From contig DRIG01000030.1 in the NCBI GenBank assembly GCA_011052815.1, forward strand, positions 1 through 41,754: a stretch of DNA of 41,754 nucleotides. The letters are read 5' to 3'. Numbering within the stretch: the first letter of the stretch is position 1; the number at the start of each line of letters is the position of its first letter. Below, piece after piece: positions 17,299 to 25,372 of this stretch. The notes under the pieces were generated by a model. The model was not told where the DNA came from. It searched no databases and saw only the letters and a list, made by a program, of their open reading frames with translations. The translations under genes were made by a program, and so were the position numbers. The stretch is from a candidate division WOR-3 bacterium. Lineage in GTDB: Bacteria > Hydrothermota > Tepidihabitantia > SM23-42.

Positions 17299-18698
17299 TT
17301 CTGCCTCAACATTTCGGCGAAAGCCGCAATTCTTGTTTTTAATTGTTTTGTTATACCGAACGGCGGCGGTACGTCAACGGCGAGCACCGGCACTCTGTCG
17401 AGTTTTTCCGCAATCAACTTCGTTTCCATGGCGCAGTGTGATGCCCCGAGCATATTTGTAATGAATACGCCGTGGATTACTCCTTTGTCGATAGCAGACT
17501 TTATTCTCTCTATCCGTTCCTCAGTGGAACCTATGAGAGAACCGTTTAGAAACGACCGGGCGAGGGCTCTGAACGGTTCAATGTTTTCTTCGATTTCGAC
17601 AAGCGCCTGTCTGATTACGTATTCAGTGGCTGCAACCCGCAGTCCCATTTCTTCAATAAGGTTTAAAAGATAGGGGTCTGCAGAGGGGGTTATCCAGGCG
17701 ATCGGTATCGCATCTGTTGGGAGAACACCGACTTTTTTCCGACTTCGTTCTTCGACCGTCTCAAGGAGCATTTCCAGAATACCGAGCCATTCATCGATAT
17801 CAGCATAGCCGTAGAGATTGCCGAATTCTATCGTCATCAACTCGAGCGCCGGTAACGGTGTCGGAACGACGGTGTAAGTCAATTCTTTTATTTTTTCGAC
17901 CAGTTTCCTCATTCTGTTTACCTTTTTGATGCTTTCTTCCAACATTCTGAGGTCGTTGATCCCGGTGAGGTCAGACATTATCCGCCAGACTTTTTTATAT
18001 TCTTCGATGAGATAACTTTCCAGGCGCAGAGGATATTTGAACCCATCTGATGTTTCACCGTATTTCTCCGCGGTGTAATATTTTTTGGTTCTTTTTCGAT
18101 AAGGAATTTCAAGCCAGGTTACCGGGTAACCGATACCTTCCACAAGATTCATGATACAGGAGTAGTCATCACAGGCGGCGCCGGTGGATGCGAATATCAA
18201 ATCCGGTTCCGGAAAATACGCTTTCTTTTGGAACGCAGCGAGTACCGTTTTTGAAAAACAGGTTGCTTCAGGAATCCCTAATTGACCGGCTCTGTCCAGT
18301 AGAACGGTGGATTCATTGAAGAAGGGAGTCCACCAGATACATTCCGGATAGAATGGTATACAATCAGGGAATGATTGAACAATCACCGGGACCGTGCCGA
18401 GATCGCCCATCGTCGCGATGACTTTTTTGCCGCACTGGTGTGCCCTGAACAACCTTTCTGATTCATTGAAGACGAATCCCCAGAGTCTGAGGGCTGCGAA
18501 TGAATTGTCGAGTTTGAGCCGTTTTAATTCACGGGCGCCGTAAACCATAAAAGTCGCCGGCGGCTGAAGATATCCACCCCATTCTTCATTATCATAATAG
18601 GTGTATTGTTTAATGATGCCATCATCGATCCTGCGGAACTGTTCACTCCATTCGTTGAGGGTGATTTTTTTCGGTGGTCCGAAATCCACTGGTATCAT
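17295..18698 (-). CDS. 2-hydroxyacyl-CoA dehydratase family protein, larger subunit (HgdA-like)
   Basis: A 467-aa protein, close to the length of HgdA/FldB-type subunits, which together with an HgdB-like partner hold [4Fe-4S] clusters for radical dehydration or reduction. Cysteine-containing stretches are seen at FPDCIPFYPECIWW, ASTGAACDDYSC and NMLGASHCAMETKL, together with DIDEWLGILEMLLE and LAVDVPPPFG. Direct assignment to a substrate is not possible; related families include benzoyl-CoA reductase subunits and the double-cubane cluster reductases. It overlaps the HgdB-like gene upstream and the methyltransferase downstream by 4 bp each (ATGA), so equal expression is expected. Confidence 0.8.
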   Translation of the reverse strand: MIPVDFGPPKKITLNEWSEQFRRIDDGIIKQYTYYDNEEWGGYLQPPATFMVYGARELKRLKLDNSFAALRLWGFVFNESERLFRAHQCGKKVIATMGDLGTVPVIVQSFPDCIPFYPECIWWTPFFNESTVLLDRAGQLGIPEATCFSKTVLAAFQKKAYFPEPDLIFASTGAACDDYSCIMNLVEGIGYPVTWLEIPYRKRTKKYYTAEKYGETSDGFKYPLRLESYLIEEYKKVWRIMSDLTGINDLRMLEESIKKVNRMRKLVEKIKELTYTVVPTPLPALELMTIEFGNLYGYADIDEWLGILEMLLETVEERSRKKVGVLPTDAIPIAWITPSADPYLLNLIEEMGLRVAATEYVIRQALVEIEENIEPFRALARSFLNGSLIGSTEERIERIKSAIDKGVIHGVFITNMLGASHCAMETKLIAEKLDRVPVLAVDVPPPFGITKQLKTRIAAFAEMLRQK

Positions 18699-19669
18699 AA
18701 AATCTCCCTGAAGGCAGCGAGTCTGATCTTCAGTTGACTGATATTTTGATGTGACAGATCACTCTTTATGTGAAGAAGCGGCAGCTTGAAAATTTCCCTC
18801 ATCCTTTTTATTTCAAATTCATATGTATCACAATAATCGAGGGTCCAGACGATCACTCCGTTGCAAGCGCGTTCCTTCAGTTGAGTATTGATATAATCAT
18901 AGAATTCTGCATTCGGTCTTTTGAAAAGACCGGGAGTTTGATGATAATACGCCGTTTTCAAGCCTTCTAAATTCTTGTTTTCGACCGTGATGTTCAAGAA
19001 TCTTGAAATACCACAGACAAAATCCCCGATGATACGGACTTCTTTTTCTATCAGTTCGAGCAACCAGTTGGATTCATAAGTTATCTCACTGCCCAGCAAA
19101 AAGACCCTTGGTTTGTTTGAATGATCTTCAGGCACGGTCGGTTTTTCCTCGATACCGCCCTTATAATACCCTTCCGCCGCATTATGAAAACTGGTAGTGG
19201 AGAGCAGGGAAGGGGTTGCCTTTCTTTTTTTATCCAGCATGCGGAAATTTCGTCGGAGCGTTTCCCATTTTTCGATTTCCTCGTGAATCACTGTTTCGTC
19301 CCATCTCCTTCCACTGAGGTGTTTAAGTTCGTTGGTTAACCAGTCGATTTCATCATAAAATATCCCCGGTTGTCGGGTTCTGGGGTTATTAATGACATAA
19401 ATCGGAATTGATGTTTTATCTTCGAGGATTTCGAACATCCTTCTCAACATATCACATTCCGTCGCACCGACGACGGCGCCGAATCTCTTTTGATTTTGAA
19501 TTACAAATGCTATGTTGGATTTCACTAAGGGACATGCATCGATCCGTACGTATTCTTCACCTGATTGCGACAATTCAATATCACCGTGCAGCAGGCGATA
19601 TGGTTTCAAACCAGTCAGAGATAATATCTCAACAGGGATATAAGGGGATGTATATCCGATTAATTCCAC
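18695..19669 (-). CDS. 2-hydroxyacyl-CoA dehydratase family protein, smaller subunit (HgdB-like)
   Basis: A 324-aa protein resembling the D/B subunit of 2-hydroxyacyl-CoA dehydratases. It opens with the family's characteristic SPYIPVEILSLTGLKPYRL and carries cysteines at DACPLVKS, GATECDMLRR and WTLDYCDTYEFE, the places where cluster ligands are found in relatives. The C-terminus KLPLLHIKSDLS, followed by QLKIRLAAF, is also typical. The GTG start at 19669 overlaps the last codons of the upstream activator gene by 10 bp. It is slightly shorter than HgdB (about 380 aa). It probably forms a heterodimer with the 467-aa product next to it. Confidence 0.82.
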   Translation of the reverse strand: MELIGYTSPYIPVEILSLTGLKPYRLLHGDIELSQSGEEYVRIDACPLVKSNIAFVIQNQKRFGAVVGATECDMLRRMFEILEDKTSIPIYVINNPRTRQPGIFYDEIDWLTNELKHLSGRRWDETVIHEEIEKWETLRRNFRMLDKKRKATPSLLSTTSFHNAAEGYYKGGIEEKPTVPEDHSNKPRVFLLGSEITYESNWLLELIEKEVRIIGDFVCGISRFLNITVENKNLEGLKTAYYHQTPGLFKRPNAEFYDYINTQLKERACNGVIVWTLDYCDTYEFEIKRMREIFKLPLLHIKSDLSHQNISQLKIRLAAFREIL

Positions 19670-21081
19670 GGCTCGAGTTTCAGTGCGTTGACAAAGACTT
19701 TTTGGAAATTCGGCAGTGTCGCCAGATCGATATGAGTACTCATCCTGCGTATTTCTTCGGCTTGAGCCAATACTCCATCATCTTTCAGTGCGGAGATTGC
19801 TCCTTTAAGCGGGAGGTCCTTTTCAAAGCGGACTTTTTTGATACCGGTCGGTAGAAGTCCGATTCGTTGAAGCGCGGTGATATTTACTTTCGTCCCGAAC
19901 TCACCGGTTATGACGGCTTCTTCAAGTTCGCCCGCTTCAATCGAAAATTCCGATAAAAGACTCTGAATGCCGGTATGTACCGCCGCAACAGCAAGCTGTA
20001 ATTTTCTGATGTCCGCCTGGGTTATGGTGAGACCTTTTAATCTTATGGTTTTTGGTAGACGTCCGTTCGTTTGAAGTGCTTTTCTGGTCAATAAAAGAGA
20101 AAGAAGGTCGATCAGCCCTGACGCACACAATCCTATCGGCGGCTGGTTTTTTATGGTCTGGACGATAAATTCACCGTTCCGAAACTTTATCCGCTCGATT
20201 GCGCCGGGTACAGCAAGGCAGCCGCAGCTTAGACCGACACCCTCGAATGCCGGACCGGCGGCGGTCGAAGTGGCTGTTATTTTTCTATTCGAGATGAGAA
20301 CCACTTCACCGTTTGTTCCCAGGTCGATATATAGGCTGGTCTTCTTTTTTTTATAAACACCGCTTGCCAGGATACCGGCTATTGTGTCACCGCCGACAAA
20401 TCCTCCGATGACGGGAAAAACAAATCGGGCGGGGTTTTTCAAAAAAACGCCCTTGTCTATCGCACTCTCAAAGGGAAAACGGGCTAACCCTTTTACTGAT
20501 TTATTTAAATAGAAAGATAACATTACCGGGTTACCGACCACCGTGGTGAACAATGGATTTTTCACACCCAGTTCTCTTTTCAGCTCTTCAATACTTTTCT
20601 GGAGCAATCGTCGTAATCGTGTGTACTTTCCGTTGATGGCTTCGCTGATTCTTGTGATTATATCCCCACCCATATTGTTCTGTAGATTGAAAATTTTTGT
20701 TTTCTTTATTCTCTCTGTTTCAAAATTTAAAGCGGCTCCTTTTATGACCGTCGTTCCTATATCCAGGGCGAGGCCTGAAGGGGTGGACATTATGGATTTT
20801 TTTCTTTTTTTCATCGGAGCGGTCACCGTGATATTCTGTTCTATCTTATGGCGGCAGGCGAGGCGATAGCCCTGTTCAAGAAGTTTTTGTGGAATCAAAG
20901 ACGACTCGATGATGTCGGGTGGTTTTATCTTTCCGATGATTTTCACCCTGCAGAGACCGCAGCGTCCCCGACCTCCGCAGGAGGCTGTGATCGGAACACT
21001 CTTTTCAATAAGCAGGTCGAGTAATATTTTACCTTTTCTTACGCGGTATCTGCCGAAGCCGTTAATTGTTACATAATTCAT
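19660..21081 (-). CDS. reductive activator of corrinoid proteins (RACE; 2Fe-2S ferredoxin plus ASKHA domain)
   Basis: A 473-aa protein of the RACE (RamA-analogue) family that reduces inactive Co(II) corrinoid back to Co(I) with ATP. The N-terminal plant-type [2Fe-2S] domain has C35, C41, C44 (CGGRGRCGLC) and C76 (RLACRHK). From about residue 95 follows the ASKHA/DUF4445 domain with LALDIGTTVIKGA, IGGFVGGDTIAG, YIDLGTNGEV, AAGPAFEGVGLSCG and AVITGEFGTKVN. It overlaps its upstream and downstream neighbours by 20 and 10 bp. The corrinoid protein two genes upstream is the obvious client. Confidence 0.92.
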   Translation of the reverse strand: MNYVTINGFGRYRVRKGKILLDLLIEKSVPITASCGGRGRCGLCRVKIIGKIKPPDIIESSLIPQKLLEQGYRLACRHKIEQNITVTAPMKKRKKSIMSTPSGLALDIGTTVIKGAALNFETERIKKTKIFNLQNNMGGDIITRISEAINGKYTRLRRLLQKSIEELKRELGVKNPLFTTVVGNPVMLSFYLNKSVKGLARFPFESAIDKGVFLKNPARFVFPVIGGFVGGDTIAGILASGVYKKKKTSLYIDLGTNGEVVLISNRKITATSTAAGPAFEGVGLSCGCLAVPGAIERIKFRNGEFIVQTIKNQPPIGLCASGLIDLLSLLLTRKALQTNGRLPKTIRLKGLTITQADIRKLQLAVAAVHTGIQSLLSEFSIEAGELEEAVITGEFGTKVNITALQRIGLLPTGIKKVRFEKDLPLKGAISALKDDGVLAQAEEIRRMSTHIDLATLPNFQKVFVNALKLEPWN

Positions 21082-21991
21082 GGCTGTAATTTATCATCGT
21101 CTCTATCTGCTCAGGGGCTGTTTCAACCGGTACATCGCAGGCGGTTGAAAGAATCAGATATGGTTCCTGTAATGCCTCTGTTATCTCCTGATGGATATCG
21201 GCGGGAAGACCGTAGAGAATCGTGTTGGTCGCGACTCCGCCCATTTTCAGTGTCTTTGTTTTTATGGTGATGTCTTCAAGACTCAGTATATCGAGACCCA
21301 GTGTGTCGAGTTGTTCGATTATCGGTTTTGTGTCACCACAGATATGAAGGGCGGCGAGCAGCCTTTTATTCTTTATTTCTTTGACAAGCTCCTTGAGTGG
21401 TCCATAAGCGAATTCTGAAAATATCTCAGGTGATATGACACTTCCCGAAGCCACGGGGTCTCCGATGAAGATGTTCGCCTCCAAACAGAGGAGTTTATTC
21501 AGATATCGCTTTTGAAAGTCGAGTGCTTCTTCAATGAGTTTACGTGTCTCTGATTTATTCTTCAAAGTCATTTTGAGGAATTCCTTGATTCCGGCAAGGA
21601 ACGCCGCCAGTGAAAACGGGCCTTTTACCGAAACAAAGATCGGTACATCTACTTTTTCTTTGAGTATTTTGAGTGCCTTGATGATTTCCGGAGTTCGGTC
21701 GATGGTGTGATCGGTTCTTGAACCCGTGAGGGTCGGGAACGGATCGAGTTTCACCGGACAACCGAGTGCCTGTGCTTCAATATAGGGGTCTGAAAAAACG
21801 AGCAGCATATCATAATTATATTTTTTTAGTCCGTATTCAAGGACTGCGGCGAGTTTTTCGCCGTCGACGGCGACTTCCTGAAATTTGAGACCGAGAAGAG
21901 AGGCGCAATGGTCGGCACAAACCATGGGAAAGACCGCATATCTTCTTTTCTTTTCAACGACTTCCCGTATTCTATCCATGGATGAGTTCAT
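21062..21991 (-). CDS. uroporphyrinogen-decarboxylase-fold (MtaA/CmuA-like) corrinoid methyltransferase, 309 aa
   Basis: A second UroD-superfamily methyltransferase, shorter than the 343-aa one. Zinc-site candidates are H216 and C218 (ALHICGDT) and C285 (LSTACDVPVETAPE). The core motif GDPVASGSVISPEIFSEFAYGP is clear, and VSVKGPFSLAAFLAG matches the substrate-cavity region of MtaA-type proteins. The ATG at 21991 overlaps the corrinoid gene by 20 bp; a second ATG four codons in is equally possible because neither has a strong Shine-Dalgarno site. It probably works directly with the neighbouring corrinoid protein. Confidence 0.88.
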   Translation of the reverse strand: MNSSMDRIREVVEKKRRYAVFPMVCADHCASLLGLKFQEVAVDGEKLAAVLEYGLKKYNYDMLLVFSDPYIEAQALGCPVKLDPFPTLTGSRTDHTIDRTPEIIKALKILKEKVDVPIFVSVKGPFSLAAFLAGIKEFLKMTLKNKSETRKLIEEALDFQKRYLNKLLCLEANIFIGDPVASGSVISPEIFSEFAYGPLKELVKEIKNKRLLAALHICGDTKPIIEQLDTLGLDILSLEDITIKTKTLKMGGVATNTILYGLPADIHQEITEALQEPYLILSTACDVPVETAPEQIETMINYSHELCNN

Positions 21992-22604
21992 CGATAAGTT
22001 TCACCGCATCTGCGGCGTCTTCACCATAAGCATCTGCTTTGATCCTTGCCGCGAATTCCCGGTTGACCGGCGCGCCGCCGATGATGACCTTCACTCTATC
22101 CCGGAGATCTTTCTTTTTAAGCTCTTTTATGATCTCTTCCATTTTCGTCATTGTGGTTGTCATCAGACTGGACAGGGCGAGGACGGCCGGTTTCTCCTTT
22201 AATACGGCGTCGATGAATCTTTCGGTCGGTACGTCTTTGCCGAGATCGATGATTTGATACCCGGATGATTCTATCAACACCTTGACGATATTCTTTCCGA
22301 TATCGTGGATATCGCCTTCCACGACTCCTATTACGATCTTTGCTTCTGCCCGTCGCACCGTTGAACTTATGAGGGGGCTTACTATATTAAATCCGGCGTA
22401 AAACGCTTCAGACGCCAGCAGTACTTCCGGAACAAAATATTCTTTTCGTGAAAAGAGCTCACCGACTTCTTTCATTCCGGGGATCAGTCCTTTGTTCAGG
22501 ATGTCATACGGCTTTATCCCTTTTTTCAGGGCGCTTTCTATGAGTTCTTTGATACCGCCGTCGTCCATTTCAATGACGGCTTTTTTTATTTTTTCAAGTT
22601 TCAA
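21972..22604 (-). CDS. corrinoid (B12-binding) methyl-carrier protein, MtaC/MtbC/MttC-like
   Basis: A 210-aa two-domain protein. The N-terminal helical cap (about 1-85, with PGMKEVGELFSRKEYFVPEVL) is followed by a Rossmann-like B12 domain. The B12-binding signature is complete: GDIHDIGKN with the cobalt-ligand His100, then SSLMTTTM and IGGAPVN. It carries the methyl group between the two methyltransferases of the operon. The start is TTG at 22604, supported by GGGAGG five bases upstream; the next ATG would remove part of the cap. It is the first gene of the operon, behind the promoter at 22647-22674. Confidence 0.93.
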   Translation of the reverse strand: MKLEKIKKAVIEMDDGGIKELIESALKKGIKPYDILNKGLIPGMKEVGELFSRKEYFVPEVLLASEAFYAGFNIVSPLISSTVRRAEAKIVIGVVEGDIHDIGKNIVKVLIESSGYQIIDLGKDVPTERFIDAVLKEKPAVLALSSLMTTTMTKMEEIIKELKKKDLRDRVKVIIGGAPVNREFAARIKADAYGEDAADAVKLIDELIHG

Positions 22605-22646
22605 TTCTTCCTCCCTTGGCGTAATCCGGTTTAGACCTGGTGGTTG

Positions 22647-22674
22647 ATTATAGTGACTGTCGGCGTCAAGTCAA
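22647..22674 (-). promoter_or_regulatory. promoter of the corrinoid operon
   Basis: On the minus strand, TTGACT (22669-22674) and TATAAT (22647-22652) are separated by 16 nt, giving a leader of about 36 nt before the TTG start. Confidence 0.75.
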
Positions 22675-22700
22675 GTGGTCGGGATTATGATGCAGATTTT

Positions 22701-22737
22701 CGGGCGTCTTCACCCGCCGTACGGATGAAGACGCCCG
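22701..22737 (-). terminator. strong hairpin after the SAM-methyltransferase gene
   Basis: The 12-bp stem CGGGCGTCTTCA (22701-22712) pairs with TGAAGACGCCCG (22726-22737). On the minus strand it follows the methyltransferase stop but is trailed by AAAATCTG and not by T residues, so it may be a 3' stabiliser or an imperfect terminator. Confidence 0.5.
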
Positions 22738-22746
22738 GAGTGTTTG

Positions 22747-23541
22747 TTATTTCTCTGCGATAAAGAAACCGCGACCGACTTTATGTTCTTTCGCCGCCTT
22801 ACGCCAGATCGTAACCAGATTGGAGGCGAAGTCGAAGAGTTCCTGACCGAAGTTCTCCAGGATTGTCGGTTTTAATTCAACGTGCACTTTATCGTAGTAT
22901 TGATCAAAGCACTTTGCAAACTCATCGGTCTGGTCCAGCGCCTTGATTATTTTGAAACCGGTGTTTTTAAGCAATTCCTGATATCCTTCGAATGTCTCCA
23001 TATAAGGGAACTGCATTGTGTCATAGAGGGGATCGAGTTCTTCTTTGGTTATTTCTCCCGTGATAATCCAGTCGGTGAATCCAATCTTACCACCCGGCTT
23101 CAGAACACGGTATGCTTCTTTCAGAAGTTTTTCTTTATCAGTTACGTAGCACCATGCTTCCTGTCCCCAGACGATATCGAACATCTCGTCGTCAAACGGC
23201 AGATCCATGACATTCGCCTCATAGTATTCGATCATATTTTCCAGTCCGGCTTTTTTGGTTCTTTCCCGTGCCTTTTCCAGCATGGTTTTTGTCATATCAA
23301 CGCCTTTTACTGTAACGCCGTATTTTTGTGCTATGTGGCGCGCCGGTGCTCCCAGAGCGCTGCAGAGATCTACAACGACCATACCTTTTTTCAGACCCAG
23401 TGCTTCAGCAAGCGCGTCAGTGGCTTCCGGACCGCCGGAGTGGATTTGCTCGCCCATTACAGCCTCCCAGAGCAGACCACCCGGTCCGTCATAAACTTCC
23501 TGTACTTCTTTTTCTGCATATGGTTTCTTATATCTTTCCAT
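22747..23541 (-). CDS. SAM-dependent class I methyltransferase, glycine/sarcosine-methyltransferase-like
   Basis: A 264-aa Rossmann-fold methyltransferase. Motif I is VVDLCSALGAPARH, the acidic loop is VKGVDMTKTM, motif II/III is FDIVWGQEAWCYVTDKEKL, and the RVLKPGGKIGFTDW block follows. The N-terminal VQEVYDGPGGLLWEAVMGEQ, then HSGGPEAT, matches the small-molecule N-methyltransferases of the glycine, sarcosine or phosphoethanolamine kind. Substrate is uncertain. A strong AAGGAGG site precedes the ATG. The UUCG-capped terminator upstream suggests expression independent of the transporter operon, though partial read-through is possible. Confidence 0.8.
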   Translation of the reverse strand: MERYKKPYAEKEVQEVYDGPGGLLWEAVMGEQIHSGGPEATDALAEALGLKKGMVVVDLCSALGAPARHIAQKYGVTVKGVDMTKTMLEKARERTKKAGLENMIEYYEANVMDLPFDDEMFDIVWGQEAWCYVTDKEKLLKEAYRVLKPGGKIGFTDWIITGEITKEELDPLYDTMQFPYMETFEGYQELLKNTGFKIIKALDQTDEFAKCFDQYYDKVHVELKPTILENFGQELFDFASNLVTIWRKAAKEHKVGRGFFIAEK

Positions 23542-23614
23542 AATTCCTCCTTTTTAATCCAGATTTAAGAACAGCCACTACCTATTATATATATTGAATT
23601 AGTACAATATAGAA

Positions 23615-23650
23615 AAAGGATATCTATCTCCGAAGAGATAGATATCCTTT
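23615..23650 (-). terminator. 16-bp perfect hairpin terminator with UUCG loop
   Basis: AAAGGATATCTATCTC (23615-23630) pairs fully with GAGATAGATATCCTTT (23635-23650). On the minus strand the loop reads C-TTCG-G, the very stable tetraloop, and is followed by a T-rich tail. It lies 10 bp after the stop of the outer-membrane protein gene. Confidence 0.88.
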
Positions 23651-23659
23651 ATTCTACTT

Positions 23660-24499
23660 TTATTTCGGTACGAACCAGACGTCGAATCCGACTTTCCAGG
23701 CGAAGTTGCTGCCGCCTTTGTTTACCATTTCGAGGGGGTAGATGAATTTCGGCCTGAGGTTCAAACCGGGCATCGGTTTAAAGATAACACCGGGAATGAT
23801 GTTGAGACGGGTTTTGTCAGTGTGCTCGATAGTAGCGCCGGTGCTGTCCTTTGCCGCAAGCGTCTGCATAAGATTGAAGTTGAGGAACGCCTTGAATTGT
23901 TTTGTAAAGATATAGTCGATTTTGAAGATTCCTTCGAATATATCTCCGACGTCGATCTCGGCGTCGTTCTTCATATTATACCAGTAACCCGCCTTAAGAT
24001 GTAATACCATCGGTGCCATCTTATACATAAAGAGAAGACCGCCGGCGATGTCGATCGTGCGGTCGTCCAGAGCCGGGCTTGCGTCTTTACTCGAAGTGGG
24101 GAAACGAAAACCGAGAACACCGGTGAGATACGGCTGGTCTTTGCCGCCCATCAACCCGTAGCGTGTTTTTATCCAGGCATCCTGAAGACCGAATGAACTG
24201 AGTGTATCTTTACTCTTGCTCATTACAGGAATATGAGCCATAACTTCCCATTTATCCATCGGTGCGTATCCCAGCATAAAGTGGGCACCGATGACATCGG
24301 TCTTGCTTGCATCAGGCAGATCAGTCCATTCTTCATCGGTCCAGTTGTATCCTTTGCAGATGGTCGTGTAACTCAGACCAAGCATCCCGATGAATTTGCC
24401 GCTCGACATGGTTCTGGCTCCACGCCACAGCAACGGGCTGGCTTGACTCATACCTGCTATCAAAAGGATAGCCAGAATTGTGCAGTATATTTTCTTCAT
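23660..24499 (-). CDS. outer-membrane beta-barrel protein (meta-pathway-transporter-like)
   Basis: A 279-aa protein with a signal peptide (1-20, cut after MSQA) and a series of alternating amphipathic strands rich in Gly, Tyr, Trp and Phe, typical of an outer-membrane barrel. Segments such as MAHIPVMSKSKDTLSSFGLQD, shortened here to its core IPVMSKSKDTLSSFGLQD, resemble the MetA-pathway-of-phenol-degradation porin group (GxGDxxxxxK-type turn). It probably forms the outer-membrane pore for the solute imported by the ABC system just upstream. The Shine-Dalgarno site AGAGGAGG lies in the 3' end of the putative small gene 24501-24596, and a strong terminator follows. Confidence 0.75.
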   Translation of the reverse strand: MKKIYCTILAILLIAGMSQASPLLWRGARTMSSGKFIGMLGLSYTTICKGYNWTDEEWTDLPDASKTDVIGAHFMLGYAPMDKWEVMAHIPVMSKSKDTLSSFGLQDAWIKTRYGLMGGKDQPYLTGVLGFRFPTSSKDASPALDDRTIDIAGGLLFMYKMAPMVLHLKAGYWYNMKNDAEIDVGDIFEGIFKIDYIFTKQFKAFLNFNLMQTLAAKDSTGATIEHTDKTRLNIIPGVIFKPMPGLNLRPKFIYPLEMVNKGGSNFAWKVGFDVWFVPK

Positions 24500-24500
24500 T

Positions 24501-24596
24501 TTACCTCCTCTTTTTATATTTTAATCCGGTATTTTGAAAAGCAGGTGGAAGAAAACCTTTTTTGAATGCATCTTGACGGCGAATCATGTCGGTCAT
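24501..24596 (-). CDS. putative 31-residue basic peptide between ABC ATPase and barrel genes
   Basis: A short gene of 31 codons plus stop. Its ATG shares one base with the TAA of the ATPase gene (TAATG), and AGGAGGT lies five bases upstream, an ideal ribosome site that has no other start to serve. The stop codon TAA lies one base before the ATG of the barrel gene. The peptide begins [13 protein letters not shown] and ends in a cluster KYKKRR; it has no membrane segment and no family I recognise. It may be a real small protein, or a coupling device that carries ribosomes from the ATPase to the barrel gene. Confidence 0.5.
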   Translation of the reverse strand: MTDMIRRQDAFKKGFLPPAFQNTGLKYKKRR

Positions 24597-25372
24597 TATG
24601 TACCTCCTGTTTTATTATCCGTCAGAATGTTCTCGAGTATTTCGCGGATTCTTATGTGGAACTCAATAAATTTTTCTGAGCGTCGATTACGAGGACGGGG
24701 AAGGGCTATCTTGAATTCCTTTTCGATACTTCCCGGTCGATCTCTCATAATCAGAATCCGGTCGGCGAGGAATATCGCCTCGTCGATGTTATGGGTGACA
24801 AAGAGAATTGTTTTCTTCTCCTGCTGCCAGATCATCAGAAGCTCTTCTTGAAGCTGATGTCTGGTACGTTCATCAAGCGCTCCAAAGGGTTCATCGAGTA
24901 AAAGGAGTTTTGGATTGTATGCAAGCGCACGGGCGATCGCCACCCTCTGCTGCATTCCTCCTGAAAGTTCATAAGGATATGCCTTTTCAAAACCCGTGAG
25001 CCTGACAAGATTGATGAACTTTTGGGCTGCTTCGTAGCGTGCCTTTTTCGGAATGGACTTCATTTCAAGACTGAAGGCGATGTTGTCCCGTACATTGCGC
25101 CAGGGAAAGAGGGAGTACTGTTGAAAGACAAGTGTCGTGTTCAGGTTTATCCCTTCGACCTTTTTGTTGTCGATCGCAATCTCCCCGGCGTCGGTATGTT
25201 CCAGGCCGGCTATCAGTCTCAAAAGGGTTGTTTTTCCGCATCCGGTCGGTCCTACGATGCACAGAAATTCTCCGTCCCGACATTCGAATGTTATATTGTG
25301 CAGAGCGACGACTTCTTCTCTGCGTTTACCGTAATAGACTTTTTTAACACCGTTCACCCGAAGAAAAGACAC
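24596..25372 (-). CDS. ABC transporter ATP-binding protein, SsuB/TauB/NrtD type
   Basis: The ATPase of a nitrate/sulfonate/taurine-type importer, about 258 aa. Walker [11 protein letters not shown]-loop [10 protein letters not shown], signature [15 protein letters not shown], Walker [13 protein letters not shown] and switch His FVTHNIDEA are all intact. I choose the GTG at 25372 because AAGGAG lies five bases upstream and the GTG overlaps the permease stop (TAGTG). The longer ATG at 25393 would sit inside the permease gene without a ribosome site. It couples to the permease encoded just upstream. Confidence 0.92.
   Translation of the reverse strand: MSFLRVNGVKKVYYGKRREEVVALHNITFECRDGEFLCIVGPTGCGKTTLLRLIAGLEHTDAGEIAIDNKKVEGINLNTTLVFQQYSLFPWRNVRDNIAFSLEMKSIPKKARYEAAQKFINLVRLTGFEKAYPYELSGGMQQRVAIARALAYNPKLLLLDEPFGALDERTRHQLQEELLMIWQQEKKTILFVTHNIDEAIFLADRILIMRDRPGSIEKEFKIALPRPRNRRSEKFIEFHIRIREILENILTDNKTGGT

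Noticed and set aside
16267-21991. Uroporphyrinogen decarboxylase (HemE) for the two UroD-fold proteins
   Set aside because: Both have the HXC...C zinc pattern of corrinoid/thiol methyltransferases and sit with a corrinoid protein and RACE; no heme genes are nearby.
15560-22604. In-frame UGA selenocysteine codons in the dehydratase-like or methyltransferase genes
   Set aside because: The TGA stops at 17295 and 18695 are ATGA overlaps with the next gene; the frames beyond them show no continuing homology.
22882-23568. Plus-strand frame of 228 codons
   Set aside because: Antisense shadow of the SAM methyltransferase gene, whose motifs are intact on the other strand.
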